This document shows positions 47,270 through 59,248 of a DNA stretch of 64,000 nucleotides, piece by piece. Origin of the DNA: Sipunculus nudus (Eukaryota > Annelida > Sipuncula > Golfingiida > Sipunculidae); assembly GCA_026874595.1 (NCBI GenBank), contig CM049308.1, positions 17,420,001 through 17,484,000 of the forward strand, in the 5' to 3' direction. The notes below the pieces were generated by a model. It was not told the DNA's origin. It was given only the letters and a program-made list of their open reading frames with translations, and ran no database searches. Position 1 is the first letter of the stretch. Each line of letters starts with the position of its first letter. The position numbers and the translations under genes are program-made.

Positions 47270-47368
47270 GGTAGTGTTACCCTCCGATGTAAAGTACTAG
47301 GCCAGAGCGGGTCGCATCCCGTGAAACAGACTGTTGTGAATTAACAGTGTTGTTTTTCTTCAGAGTTA

Positions 47369-47399
<31 letters not shown>

Positions 47400-47407
47400 A
47401 TATATAT
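47176..47407. repeat. (TA)n - 99-bp unit - (TA)n, copy 2
   Basis: TA tracts at 47176-47266 and 47366-47407 bracket the same unit as 44879-44941, here with an extra 37 or so bases ('gggtcgcatcccgtgaaacag'). Confidence 0.8.
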
Positions 47408-47580
47408 TCTATATACACTGGATTGAGATTTATTTGCATGTATATTGAGAGGGATACCTGAACTGGTTACGATATCCAAAAGGGAATGAGATACTGTCGC
47501 GTTGGAACGAGGTAAAAAAAAATTCTGTATGTGATTTACTAGCCACCTGACTATTATTGTGTGTAAAAAATTGGGAACCA

Positions 47581-47680
47581 CCAGGGCGTCATTATAGGGA
47601 GCCGGAGGGGGGTAATCCTCTACCCCACTTTTTTAAGGGGGGTTGTCAATGTAATCAACAACCTGCTCAAACACCTGCTA
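47581..47680. repeat. 'gggcgtcaatatagggg' repeat, copy 1
   Basis: 'cagggcgtcattataggg', then 'accccacttttttaaggggggttgtcaatgtaatcaa', is shared with 63664-63760. Confidence 0.6.
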
Positions 47681-48402
47681 TTTCTTTTATTCATTATAAT
47701 TCATATTAATTAATAATTCCTTAATATTTATATATCGGAAATGAAATACATGTATATCAATAAATAATTCGGTTCTTTGGTTCCATTGAATTTACTATGA
47801 AATATTATATATCTAAACCTGACTATATTTACTACGTAGTAGTAAAAAGTATGATAAAATTTGATTCCTCTATATTTGTATAACAAATATATACATGTGT
47901 GTGTGTGTATGTGATCGAGCGTGCGTCTGCGAGTCATCCCCCCCCCCCACACACACACACACACGTGAAGATAAAATGACGCCACTGGGAACATCGACTC
48001 CTTTTAGATTTTGCGTTGCATCAGTCATGCGACCAGACGAGATCGACAAGACATGAATCCGGTCAACTCTGTTTGTGGCACTTAACGGATTAGTCAGCTT
48101 TGTTTAAAACATTTGTTATAGAGGGAAACGAATATCACAGCTCTCCCAGGATGAAGAATCATTCAATTCAACCGCCAACGTCTATAACGACGGGCTCGAA
48201 AACTCACGACACAACGAAAGAATTAGCTGTGTATAACAAACCCCACCAAAACAAACAGAAGAAAAACGGAGAAGAAACATCATATGGCTTAACCCTCCTC
48301 TGTGCAAGAGCGTAAGATAAAAAGTCGGAAAAATGTTCATGCACCTGAGAGACAAACATATTCCAGCCGGCAACCCTCTTCACACACTCTTCAATAGAAA
48401 CA

Positions 48403-48777
48403 CATAAGCCCCATTTACACACGTTTTTCTGGGGCGCTCTACATCGTTTAGCGCGCGCCAAGTCCCTAATACGCGCCAGATTTCGAGGATTTTCGGTCTG
48501 GGGCGCCCTACATTTTGACCACCGGTTTGAGTCGGTTCTACTTTCTAGCGTGCGCCAGATGCTGTCTGGCGCGGTCTACATTTATACTTCGAACTTGTGT
48601 AAACAGAAGTGGAGCGCGCTATCTATATAGCGCGTTTAGCAAGACTCGGCTGTCAATGTGACTTGGATTTACCCATGCGCGCAAGAGGGAATCCAATCTG
48701 GACCGCGCTATGTTGCAGTATTTATCTGCGTGTAAAGGCAATGCAGATTCTAGGCCGGGCCTAGTGTAATGCGGCCT
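48403..48777. mobile_element. GC-rich, CpG-rich inverted-repeat element
   Basis: The left end is AAGCCCCATTTACACAC and the right end, inverted, AGGCCGCATTACACTAG. The interior is strikingly rich in GCGC, 'gcgcgccag', 'ctgg-gcg-tctacat' motifs against an AT-rich background. Similar motifs continue to about 48890. There is no open frame of note. Confidence 0.55.
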
Positions 48778-50131
48778 AACTTGACAGGGTAGCGCTCTCT
48801 ACATAGTCACTTGGTCCGGCACAGTCTGAACGAAAGTAAAAATGTAGCCCGCTCCACATTTTTCTGGACCGGTCTAGCGCGCGCCACATTTTTCTAAATT
48901 GTAGAAAAATAATAATTATTATAATTTATAATTGTGTAAATTGCGCTAATGACTAACAGGTGTAACCTTTGTTATGGGTTCATAACTGAAATGAGATTTC
49001 AGTTATGGGAATCCTCTTATGGAAAAGCGTAGCAGGGGTATATTGGGATATTTGCAAAATAAACAGAGAAAATGGAGGCAATTTAGCAAATTTCTTACCA
49101 ATAATGGCTAATAAACTGTTCTGGAGTAAAAATAAATTATGTAGAAGTGCCCTTATAAGGAAATTGTTAAGATTTCAACTCCTGTGGTTTTTTTTAGCCT
49201 GCCATGCGGTCATGTTTATCTTTTGTCACATGACCCTGTCCTTGACCTTATTGATATGAGAAAAGTTGTCCTCTGATTATTGTTCCAAATAAATTATAGT
49301 AAATATTGTTTCCATAACTTCCATAGGCAAATTTGTTAAAACCTTAAATGATATAGCCATAAACTTATAAAGGACTTATTGAAGCCATATATTATCATTT
49401 ACTCATAAGTATTATTCATGAAATAAGATTTTTTTTAATAGATTTATTAGCAATAAATTACTCTGGTACACCAGAGGTCAGGTCACAGGTCAGGTCATGG
49501 GTGACCAGAGTTCATGCCTCAGCAACATGGCTGTGTCAGTGATGGTCTTCTGCTCTTCTCTTCATGATAAAATGCTGTTATATCATATATAACATAAACA
49601 GGAGACTCCACATGTATGGAAACTGATATATAAAGGATATATAGGTAGAGTGAACATAGTTTAAGCTGCATCTTATTCTTAATTACTCTTTTATTCTTTC
49701 CTTCTGATACATCAGAAGGACCGCTACGATATTTCGTAAGAACATACTCAAGGCTGAGTATGGAGCCCGGGTCACCTGGTGTGTAATTCTCAGCCTTGCA
49801 CCAAGGCAAGTGTAACCTATGCCAACATGAGAAGCTAGAAATCATGACGTACAAAAGAACGCCACTCCTAAATAAACGACGTGAATACATGTTCCTTAAC
49901 ACTTGCAGGCATCATACAGCAAAAGCCAGCCAACCGTAAATAATCTCACACACGCACGCATACATGAACAAACATATATCAATACCATTCAGTCACCTGA
50001 TGAGTGCCACGCAGTGAGCACGAAACCTGCGGGAAGTGATAGTAATGCATTGATACATTTTAGGAACTTATAGCAGCTCTACTTTATGTAACGAGCAGTT
50101 TGATCCTCGAATGGCAATCAAACCCTTTCAG

Positions 50132-50133
<2 letters not shown>
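48778..50133. other. Intergenic; includes an AGGTCA cluster
   Basis: A 127-codon minus-strand frame at 49902-49519 has no recognisable domain. The AGGTCA cluster is described separately. Confidence 0.4.
49475..49506. promoter_or_regulatory. Cluster of AGGTCA nuclear-receptor half-sites
   Basis: AGGTCA occurs at 49475, 49480, 49487 and 49492. The second and third form a perfect DR1 (AGGTCA C AGGTCA). An inverted GGGTGACC follows at 49499. Function is unproven; no gene start is nearby. Confidence 0.4.

Positions 50134-50227
<94 letters not shown>
50134..50227. repeat. (TA)n(TG)n compound microsatellite
   Basis: TA at 50134-50175, then TG at 50176-50227, each perfect. Confidence 0.95.
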
Positions 50228-50230
<3 letters not shown>

Positions 50231-50406
50231 CCGTTCGGTTTGAGTCCTTTCTGTTTCATGAGACAGGATCGAGAATTCGTCATTGACCAATAAGAGAAGC
50301 TCTTCAAATAACATGACATCTGTACAACTTATAAACGTTCAGGGGACTTTCTATAGAGATATATATATACACGAGCGGGATACGTTTTATTTCTTAAGGG
50401 TATGAA

Positions 50407-50410
<4 letters not shown>

Positions 50411-50453
<43 letters not shown>
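50411..50453. repeat. (CA)n(TA)n compound microsatellite
   Basis: CA and then TA units directly abut the inverted-repeat element that starts at 50455. A similar (AC)n(AT)n lies beyond its other end at 52459-52492. Confidence 0.9.
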
Positions 50454-50454
50454 C

Positions 50455-52430
50455 CAGAGTTGGGTCCGACTACTTTTAAAGTACTCGAGTACGAGTACCG
50501 GTACCTTACAAGTACTCATGAGTACTTTTATGATTACTTTTTATTAACAAACTTATTTAATGACGTAATTTATTTAATATACTCATATATATAATTATTT
50601 TTTTATAAATGAAAATCTAGGACAAAATATAAAATAAATACAATTTTGTGTTATGCTTAATCAAACTACTGAAGCGAAATGCTAAATATGCATATTAACA
50701 GGCCATATACACTTGAAAATATATCAAAGTATAACTTATTATAGTGGACGGTTGCATTGAAGAAACATTTGGTCTCGTAGGTTCTCAAAAAATTATTTTT
50801 CTTATCCAGGACAAGATATACAATTTACATGCATAATGTTGTATTATACAAATTCAGAATATACTGGTGGAAATGTTAAGAAAATGAAACATATTAAAAG
50901 TTCATATATAAAAGTTAATATTGTTAAAGGAAATCTCACTGACATTATATAAAGCATATAACCATATGTTAACCATATGTTTTCATATAATAATAACAAT
51001 GACAACAATAATAAAAACAATAATGATAACAACCATGTTATTTTATATCAACTTATGTGGCTGTCGCCTTTTGAAGATATTTAATGACAAACAGTATATG
51101 TGAAAAGTAAATATCAACATATATGGCAGACTGACCGTGTCATTCATCATGTGTAATAATTTATGAGTATTAACAACAGTTTCATCAGTGGCATATTAGT
51201 TAGTAAGAGGTAGTTAGTTAGTAAGAGTAATATTACTATTGATAGAAAAGAAATTTGAACTAATAATAGTAATAGTACCCCAAGTAATAGAAAAAAATAG
51301 TTATTTTCAATTACAACCCTAGGCTAACTCACCTAATGAACGGAGTGCTTTTGGCTAAGCTGATAGAGCACATTAAAGGACCCAGTGTAGTGTGATTAGT
51401 TAATGCTGGGTGCATATGGTCAAGTGGGCACTGGACAGAGGTCTTTGGCGTGAGGTTTACCCTGGGATCTCTTTGTAGATTCATTAAGTAGGCTTGGTCA
51501 TTAAACATAGGAGAAGACCTCTGTGAGCGTACACAGTATTATGGGCAGGTTATTGTCAGTGGAGAGAAGAATGTAATGCTGCAGCCTATGTGGTAGTAGC
51601 TACGGGATGTATGGTCTGATAGTCACTGCTTTTCATGGGTTAATCAGTTGTGCCACAGACTGTGAATAGCTAACCACAGACTGCAATTCCCACTGAAAAT
51701 CTGCTAAACCTACAATCACATTTAGTTACATATATAAATAAATTCAAGCTTGATTAGCACAGGCCCCGGAGCACTCCTGAGTTTATATTATGCTGAACAG
51801 GTTCCAAGTATATTTAATTGTATTGAACTGTGGCAAACCTTAACTTTTTTATTTTGGGGTCTTTCAATAAATAGAATTTTCTCTTAAAATGTTTATACTC
51901 AGTATGAATTGGCTGAATTAATGATTATTGAACACTATGTTGTACTGATCTTGCTGGAAATATATAATGCTATTCACATCAATTGCATGCATGTTTTAAT
52001 AATAAAAGAGTTCAATTTATGTTTTATATTAAATGTAATTGTATTAGTAATAGAAGCCAAGTAACAGTAATAGTAGAAGTAATCAATGGGGAATACTGTT
52101 ATAGTTTCAGTTATAGTAACAGATGGATAACTTTATGTTATATTTTTTATATATTATATATATATTATATTATATATAATATATTACGTTTATATACTAT
52201 AATTAAATATTGCTAATATTATAAATTGAGATTAAAGTTTATTTAGAAATTTTAATGAAATATGAAATACCAAAAAGTACTCATGAATTACTCATATGAG
52301 TACCAAGTACTTTCAAACTACTCGAGTTCAAGTACGAGTACTTTTTTTTATTTTTAATAAGTACTCGAGTACAAGTACTGAGGACTCAAAAATGTACTCA
52401 TGAGTACGAGTACTTTTGGACCTGACTTAG
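50455..52430. mobile_element. 2-kb inverted-repeat DNA element with GTACTCGAGTAC ends
   Basis: The left end is CAGAGTTGGGTCC and the inverted right end is CTAAGTCAGGTCC. Both ends carry multiple copies of GTACTCGAGTAC, AGTACTCATGAGTAC and GTACGAGTAC within the terminal 100-170 bases. The interior is AT-rich without a transposase. The ends recall non-autonomous hAT elements; the 8-base flanks agree only partly. Confidence 0.6.
51200..51330. repeat. AGTAATAG-motif element fragment
   Basis: 'taatagtaatagtaccccaagtaatag' followed by 'caattacaaccctagg' matches the 3' half of the element at 59249-59510. Confidence 0.5.
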
Positions 52431-52458
52431 ATACAGACATACATATATTGCTTTCCAT

Positions 52459-52492
<34 letters not shown>

Positions 52493-53298
52493 CTATCATG
52501 TATTTATAAAGAGACAGGGGAGTATATATTGTATTAAAGTTCACAGGATACTAAATCGTGACCGTTCTTTACCACTGTCCACCTAATTTTCGCAATATTT
52601 CCAAGAGTGATATTTTAAATTTTAAAGAAGAATAATCGTTTTGGGCCATATACCTTCTGCAGATGAGGTTGGAATGAAGGAATTGTGTTGACGAGGAAAG
52701 GTTAACTAAACGGACTAAAGACCTCTCATGGTTATGTCCCTTAACCATTGTGAATACCCCGGAGATACTCTAAGAGAACATATCACTGCCCACGCTAATT
52801 AATAGTTTTATAATCAACAGAAAGATTAAGTGGATCACCTAAAATGTAAAAATGTGTCACGGCGCTCAGCTGATATTGTCTGAATGCATAATTATAAAAG
52901 TTATTACCATAGTGAACAAAATATAGTCCGATTTTTGATTGTATTTTAACCATTCGAACTGTTCAGAGGTATGTTGCAAAATGTATCATGGCTGGGCAAA
53001 CCTCGGAAAACGCTGTCAAAGATATGTTTGCGTTTACACATTTCAGGATAATCGTTTTCTTTATGCATTGGTGTAAACAATATTTTTATTGCAAACATGC
53101 AACGAGGATAAGAAAACAGGGTAGAACCCAATATAAATTCTGCAGCCGTTCTTTAGATATTGGTAAAAGACATGATATCATGCATGTAAACATCTAATTG
53201 TCAATATTTTTTTTGCAGTTGACCAGCTTAAATTTACGTAAAGACACCTTGAAAATCATATGATTGAATTTATAATTTATTTCCAATGGCGTGGCAAT

Positions 53299-53303
<5 letters not shown>

Positions 53304-53353
<50 letters not shown>
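53304..53353. repeat. (TA)n tract, left side of the solo LTR
   Basis: About 25 TA units stop exactly at the LTR's first TG. Confidence 0.9.
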
Positions 53354-53357
<4 letters not shown>

Positions 53358-54359
53358 ACATGTAACTGTTTATAATGCGCAGGCATTGTGATTCGTGTTG
53401 GGCGCTGTCCCTGTTCGTTGCTATGGGAGACGCGCGAGTTGGGCTCTGGCTTGCGTCTGAAGTGTGAAACGTGGAAACACCGCGTTCTTTATATTCTAAT
53501 TGATTCGGTCTGTTCAGGGGCTGTAGGCGCACGTGTATCGTTGTTCTTTGGAATGCGCAGGCATTCTGATTCGTGTTGGGCGCTGGCTCTGTTCGTTGTT
53601 ATGGGAGACGCGCGAGTTGGGCTTCTGCTTGCGTGTGAAGTGTGAAACGTGGAGACACAGCGTTGTTTGTATTCTTGATGATTCGGGTCTGTTCAGGCGC
53701 TATAGGCGCACATGTATCTTTGTTCTTTGGAATGATGGTGAATGTGGAAGTTTCTGGGCTTCTATAAAGCTATAAATATGGGGCTGTGTTTAGAGCCGGC
53801 AGGGAAAAATATACCAGCGGACACGGAAGAGTGTGAATCGCTAGTCAGTGTTTTTTGGGACCTTTCCGATAATTCCAGAACTTACAGATCTTCAACGGAT
53901 TTTATTCAGACTTAATATTCGGATTGTCTTTAGTTTGCTTTTATGATGATTACCAGAACTTCACTTTTGGATTTTAACAGATTGTTTCCGTGGTTAAACC
54001 GGACTATACTTTAGAAGATTTATTTGAACTATTTACGTGGATTATTTTTGTTAAAGGACTCTTGTTGAGCTGTAACAGTGGTGGTATCCAGAAATCAAAG
54101 CCTAGGATCCGGACACTGTTACTGTACATTTTTGTTATTGTTATATTGTGTAATTGTATTGATTTAGTATATTGTAATGTTAAGATTGTTCTAAAAATAA
54201 ATTATAATTGTCTACAAAAAACCACTGACTTCTTTATTCATTCCCCAGACATTTCTTTATTCATTTCACGCTACCTAGTGTTGCCGAGGCTGGTTTTTTT
54301 ATCTCCCTACCAAATTTATGCTCGTCACGACTACGTGATCTGTTGTTATTAGGTTCCGT

Positions 54360-54363
<4 letters not shown>
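53354..54363 (+). mobile_element. Solo LTR of a retrotransposon inside a (TA)n tract
   Basis: 1010 bp starting TGTTACATGTAAC and ending AGGTTCCGTAACA, with perfect 6-bp inverted ends (TGTTAC/GTAACA). (TA)n lies on both sides (53304-53353 and 54364-54432). The 3' part matches the LTR at 14743-15539 and the window start. An AATAAA at about 54197 is a plausible poly(A) signal. The U3-like region holds a tandem duplication. No internal domain remains. Confidence 0.85.
53374..53730 (+). repeat. 178-bp tandem duplication in the LTR
   Basis: Units 53374-53551 and 53552-53730 both run from 'aatgcgcaggcatt' to 'tgttctttgg' and are highly similar, including 'gggagacgcgcgagttgggct'. Confidence 0.92.

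Positions 54364-54432
<69 letters not shown>
54364..54432. repeat. (TA)n tract, right side of the solo LTR
   Basis: About 34 TA units begin at the last base of the LTR. Confidence 0.93.
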
Positions 54433-54434
<2 letters not shown>

Positions 54435-54829
54435 CGTTACAATGGTCGAAGCGGTGGGATTATTATCCATGTAGCCCGGCTTTGGTACATGAGCACGACT
54501 TTAAAAAAAATACCGTTAGTATCGCGTCTGGTGACACAGTTTTTCAGTGTGGATAGGTCGTTTACAACTGGGGCAGGTTACCGTTTGGAGGATTTCGTTC
54601 GGTATCGGGTTGTCTGTTATTGGACCCGGACGTGTGTGTGTTTTTTTATTTACTCCCCCGGTTCTCCATCTTATCTCAATTGACGTCTATAGGTAACCAT
54701 GGGTGTCTACAGGACATGAGGTAGAAATGGGGAGGACCCAGTTGTATCATACTTAGTGCCATTTTGTGTATGCGTGATTGTATTTAGGTGTTGTTTCCAG
54801 TCAGCTTTCTCATGCTGTTCTGAACATCC

Positions 54830-55700
54830 CTACAAGTTCAAGAAGTTTCTTTTACAACGTTCACACAAACCGTGACCCATTGGATGGCATGGAGTTGTGT
54901 GAGACTTCGGAATTCCAGCCAAAGCACAGAGTTCTCTGATGACTTGACTCTCAAAATTACGTACCTGGTCAGAATGTAATTTTAAGTGAAATCCATATTG
55001 GCAGATAAATTGCTCAAATAATATATTTGCAACAAGTGACGATTTCTGAGTTTGATATGGGAAAGCCCTTGCGTATATGGTGAAGTGGTCTGTTATGGCT
55101 TGAATATTTTCAATAAAAACCTTACAGTGTTCAACTGTCAAAAAGTCCATACATAATAGTTCTAGAGGGGCAGAGGTTTGTATGTTGACCAGGGACGCCC
55201 TCTTGTTGATCGGAGAATTCCTAGCACACTACGGGAACACAACTCTATGTAACTGATAATATCCTAACGGATCCCAGGCCAAAAATATCTATCCCTGATT
55301 GACCAACTGAACAGTTTGCTCTTGACCTATGTACCCTGCTTTTGCTGTGAAGACCTTAAATAATAAATAGCTAAGGAATGTAATGATGGAGGCAGTACAA
55401 TCTGGTGAAGGAACTTTCCATCAAGAATTCTCTTCTTACACAGGACATCCCTAAACATTATCATATACGATCCACATTTGATCGATAATACTGTATTTCG
55501 GGATCTCCGGATTGATCTTTAGGAAAAACCATAGTCTGGAGATGTTCCTAACACATTTGCTTACTACACTGATTGCAGGGTCATTAAATTGTTCTTTGTT
55601 GGTGTCAACAGGTTGTGAAGGAAGGTCCGACGTTGACAGATGGGTTAGATTTATTGGAACCTCATTTACTGAAACTCCAAGAAATGGTACCATCTGAGAA
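54830..55700 (-). pseudogene. Ty3/gypsy integrase relic
   Basis: The frame from about 55210 to 54830 matches the gypsy integrase core: a block ending APLELLCMDFL, then ITDHFT, HSDQVRNFES and a C-x-x-HPMGHGLCER block. Counting from MDFL, the catalytic residues are D2, D61 and E97, exactly the D,D35E spacing. Upstream on the same strand, 55693-55451 reads like the segment between RNase H and integrase, and 55440-55250 contains the degraded zinc-binding region (FWPG motif) with stops and frame changes. No intact pol is present. Confidence 0.85.
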
Positions 55701-55816
55701 TGAAAAAATTGTCCTTATCATCTCAGGGGACAAATGATAATCACTTGTATTATCATCAAACGCACTTGGTGTGGTTTTGGATCACAGTGGAGGTCGCGTT
55801 ACGAAACGGTATCCAT

Positions 55817-55880
<64 letters not shown>
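55817..55880. repeat. (TA)n microsatellite
   Basis: About 31 TA units. Confidence 0.92.
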
Positions 55881-55885
<5 letters not shown>

Positions 55886-55887
55886 TA

Positions 55888-55935
55888 GGGTCAAATGTGG
55901 ATTCGAACCCGTAACCTGTGACATACAGGTAAAAC
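55888..55935 (-). repeat. tRNA-like T-arm fragment
   Basis: The minus strand has 'acctgtatgtcacaggttac' followed by GGGTTCGAATCC, a perfect B box. The 5' half of a tRNA is missing. It is probably SINE or retrotransposon derived. Confidence 0.45.
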
Positions 55936-56117
55936 AAACTTCACTATCATGGCCAGTAGGAACGCTTTTGTGTGTCCAGTTACATTCACCCCCTCTCCGA
56001 GAACATTCTGTCCCCAGAATGTGGGATCAGTCCCGGGGGTCACACAATTTAACTGGGTGGGCAATATGCTCCCTTGATCCCACCGCTGCCACCCTTGTAA
56101 CGGGTGAAAATAGAAAA

Positions 56118-56190
56118 AGGGCCGAACGGGGATTCAAATCCAAATAACCTGTTACACACAAGTCAGACGTTCTACCGCTCGCTAATAAAG
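56118..56190 (-). repeat. tRNA-related sequence, probably SINE
   Basis: The minus strand has 'ttagcgagcggtagaacgtc' (A-box region), 'tgacttgtgtgtaaca' and the B box GGATTTGAATCC in tRNA-like spacing. The acceptor stem does not pair, so this is not a functional tRNA gene. Confidence 0.5.
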
Positions 56191-56421
56191 CAAGCTTCGT
56201 GGGTCTTGATGTAAGGCTCATGTGTCAGTTCTGCCACTTCGGTGCCCCTTTAACTGTTGCCTCTAGAACTGTCACACTTGAGCTATTACGGGCCGCCCTT
56301 ACATCGAGACCCGTGAACCACCGGGAGCCTGAGCCTAACAACCTCTGAGCGCTGCGACCGAAACCTGGACCGAGAGTTACCGTTTAATAGCAGCCTTGTT
56401 TTCCTTCTCTCATCATGCTGG

Positions 56422-56575
56422 AGTTACAACCCATATTGTAATAAAATCATAGTGGCAATATTGTAATAAACTGGCCCATATTGTGATAAAAAACGGCGTA
56501 TATTGTAATAATTACCAATAATGTAATAAAAACGGCCCATATTGTAATAATCTTATCCTACTAATACTGTAATTG
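56422..56575. repeat. 'cccatattgtaataaaa' minisatellite
   Basis: Seven or so diverged units with variable spacers of about 20-26 bp. The motif appears inverted at 58735-58795. Confidence 0.75.
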
Positions 56576-56985
56576 CCCTTGAAATTGGTATGCTTAATTA
56601 TATTGAAGAATGTGAACTGCTTCATTTTCTTCATTTTAACACATTTCTACTTTTATTTCTGAGAACGACATATAACAGTTCTACTGAATTTAATTTATTT
56701 AGTCTGCCTCCGTAGGGAGGGGACGCTTCTAGGGCAGTGCTGCCATTCTATACTATTTTTAAAAGTAACACTTTTTCAGGCAAGACTCTTTTTATACTGG
56801 TTATAATAAGTTGTTTACCTAAACCAATCGAGTGCAACAGACATGCTCTATCAATATTTTATAACAGTGGCCTTTTACTAGCGATGATTGTTTTCTACTT
56901 TCTTGTCATTTATTTTTGACCTTGACCTTACTTCAAGCTCGTACACTATATCTATTCCGATCAACCATTATCGTTCGGATCTGTC
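56576..56985. other. Intergenic, unassigned
   Basis: No feature recognised. Confidence 0.4.
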
Positions 56986-57830
56986 CAAAACTGAGCTAGC
57001 TCTAAAATACGGCTGATTATCCAAAAGTTTGTTTAGGTCAGAGTAATATTGACAGGTAATAGATTTGCAACTGGTGTTTATTTTGGACCTTGACCTAATT
57101 TTCACGCTACACCTTATTTTCAAGCTACATAGCCAATCCGAACTATCCTTATTCATAGGCGCGGGAACAGAAATTAAGGTTATTTGTGTTCCCACCTGCA
57201 TTGGTCTTTATGTACGGGGGTCAACGGTGTCCGAAGCATACAGAGGGCTACAAAAAACTTCTTCTCTGAAAGGGTAAAGCCAGTTTGTGTAATATTGCAC
57301 AGAAATGCTCCAAGGGAAGTGCTTTCTTTGTTCAAATGGTCTCTGTTCAATGACTTTTGGCCGAGTTATGGGAAGCTGAATATAGTCAAATGTTATAGCA
57401 GCCCATTTCTGCTCAGTGGATACAAAGACTTTCTCAAAAAACACTGGGTCAAATTCTTTAATCTCACACATGAAATTTGTACAAATGGTTTTGATTCTGT
57501 GATTTTCTTATATTTTATACAGGAAAAGTTAAAAAAAATATATAAAAATCCTCATCTCCGAAACTGTCCAGCCAAATTGTCAAATTTTTCACAGAAATAA
57601 TCCCTAGAACAATCTCTCGAAAATTTGTTTGAATGACTCCAGTTTGGTGATTTTTGGCCGAGTTACAGGAGGTTTAACTTAGTCATCTGTGCAAAAAAGC
57701 ATACTAAACTTTAAATCGCAGAATAGCTGGAGCTGTCATCACCAAATTTTTTGCCAATGTTTGTCACATGAGTCATATCTGAAATTGAGGTGTTGGTGGC
57801 GCCACCTACATTGATCTGTTTTTTTTACAA
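56986..57830. repeat. Pearl-like core repeat module
   Basis: Units repeat 'cacagaaat--tcc', 'caaatg--t', 'tttttggccgagtta--gg' at about 57298-57375 and 57592-57672 (period about 297). They end near a GGTGGCGCCACC at 57794. A 138-codon frame through it follows the repeat and is not called. Confidence 0.5.
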
Positions 57831-58734
57831 GCAAAACTGTAAGTTTAGACTCATCTAGCTTATACACTGTTTTTTTTTAAGAAACTGTTAAGCTGGTTGG
57901 TTTAAACTTTACAACAATTGTTCTATGGTATTGTTCTGTCAGTTTTATAAAAAATAATAGATTGGGTAATTGCAGCTCTAAAAAAGTAGTGTAGCCAATT
58001 GAAAAAGGCCTTCTGTGTTTGAAAACAGATTTTGCAGCATGGCGAGTTTCAACACGTCAAGTCAAGAGGTCAATCAGTGCACCAAGGTGAAGTCCAGACA
58101 TCACCATGGCAGCTTACCTGGCTCAGCTTGGTGTCCAGATACAGTCTAGACCTCTATAGACGTCTAGAACCTGCCAACTGTGTCAGATTTCACAATAGGT
58201 CAAGTTATCTATAAATAATTTGGCAGACTGCCAACCATTTCAGATTTGCAAACAGGTCAGGTTTTCAGTTTGTAAGAGCCAGTGGTATGTTTCGGTCTGT
58301 AACAGCCAGTGGTGCGGTTACATGTGGCACATTAGGTACCCTTGACCTGGGGGAATGCTGACCCTCCATTGCCAGGATGCATGAATAGATGTGACTCAAA
58401 ACCAAGGCCTAAAGAGAAACTTGTTTTTGATTTTATAGGGAAAAGGCTTTAAAAAATTTAAAATGTTCTTCTCCGAAAAAATGCTGCCAAATTGACCGTT
58501 TATCTCTCCAAATATCCCTCCTTGGCAAAAAGTAACATATATGAAATATCCTGACTGATACATCCTAGTTTTAAAACGTCCTAATCCGAAACGTGCACGT
58601 CCGAAACGTCCCTTTGGCTGAAATCATAATGACTAAGGTAGATAAGCAGGACATGAGAGGATCAATATTAAATTTAAAAAATAAACTTTCATACTCCCAA
58701 ACTTTGCACAGGTTCGCATTAGGCCTGAAGGCCT
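57831..58734. other. Intergenic, unassigned
   Basis: Short internal repetition ('ctgccaac--tgtcagattt', 'gtaacagccagtgg'). No gene is supported. Confidence 0.4.
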
Positions 58735-58795
58735 TGTTACAATATGGGTTGTTATAACAATATGGGTCGGTTTACAATATGGGTCGTAACACCTT
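58735..58795. repeat. Inverted copies of the 56422 minisatellite motif
   Basis: 'acaatatgggt' occurs three times. It is the reverse complement of 'acccatattgt' at 56422-56575. Confidence 0.7.
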
Positions 58796-58986
58796 GTCTC
58801 TTTTAATCCTTTCGGGATCCCAATAAAGTTTCTCCACCAAACAGCTGACGCTTCAGGGCTAGGTGCCATGCTGCCGGCAACCAACGGGTCTACTCTTTTA
58901 TCGAAAAACAGCATATATATAGCAAGGCCAGAAAAGATACGCTTTTGTGCGTACGGTTACATTTATATATATAATATTATATATAT

Positions 58987-59248
<262 letters not shown>

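Noticed and set aside
49519-49902. 127-codon minus-strand frame
   Set aside because: No recognisable domain, and the composition does not support coding.
56118-56190. Functional tRNA gene
   Set aside because: A and B boxes are present but the acceptor and anticodon stems do not pair.
57184-57600. 138-codon plus-strand frame
   Set aside because: It runs through a repeat module with a period of about 297 bp shared with pearl-like elements.
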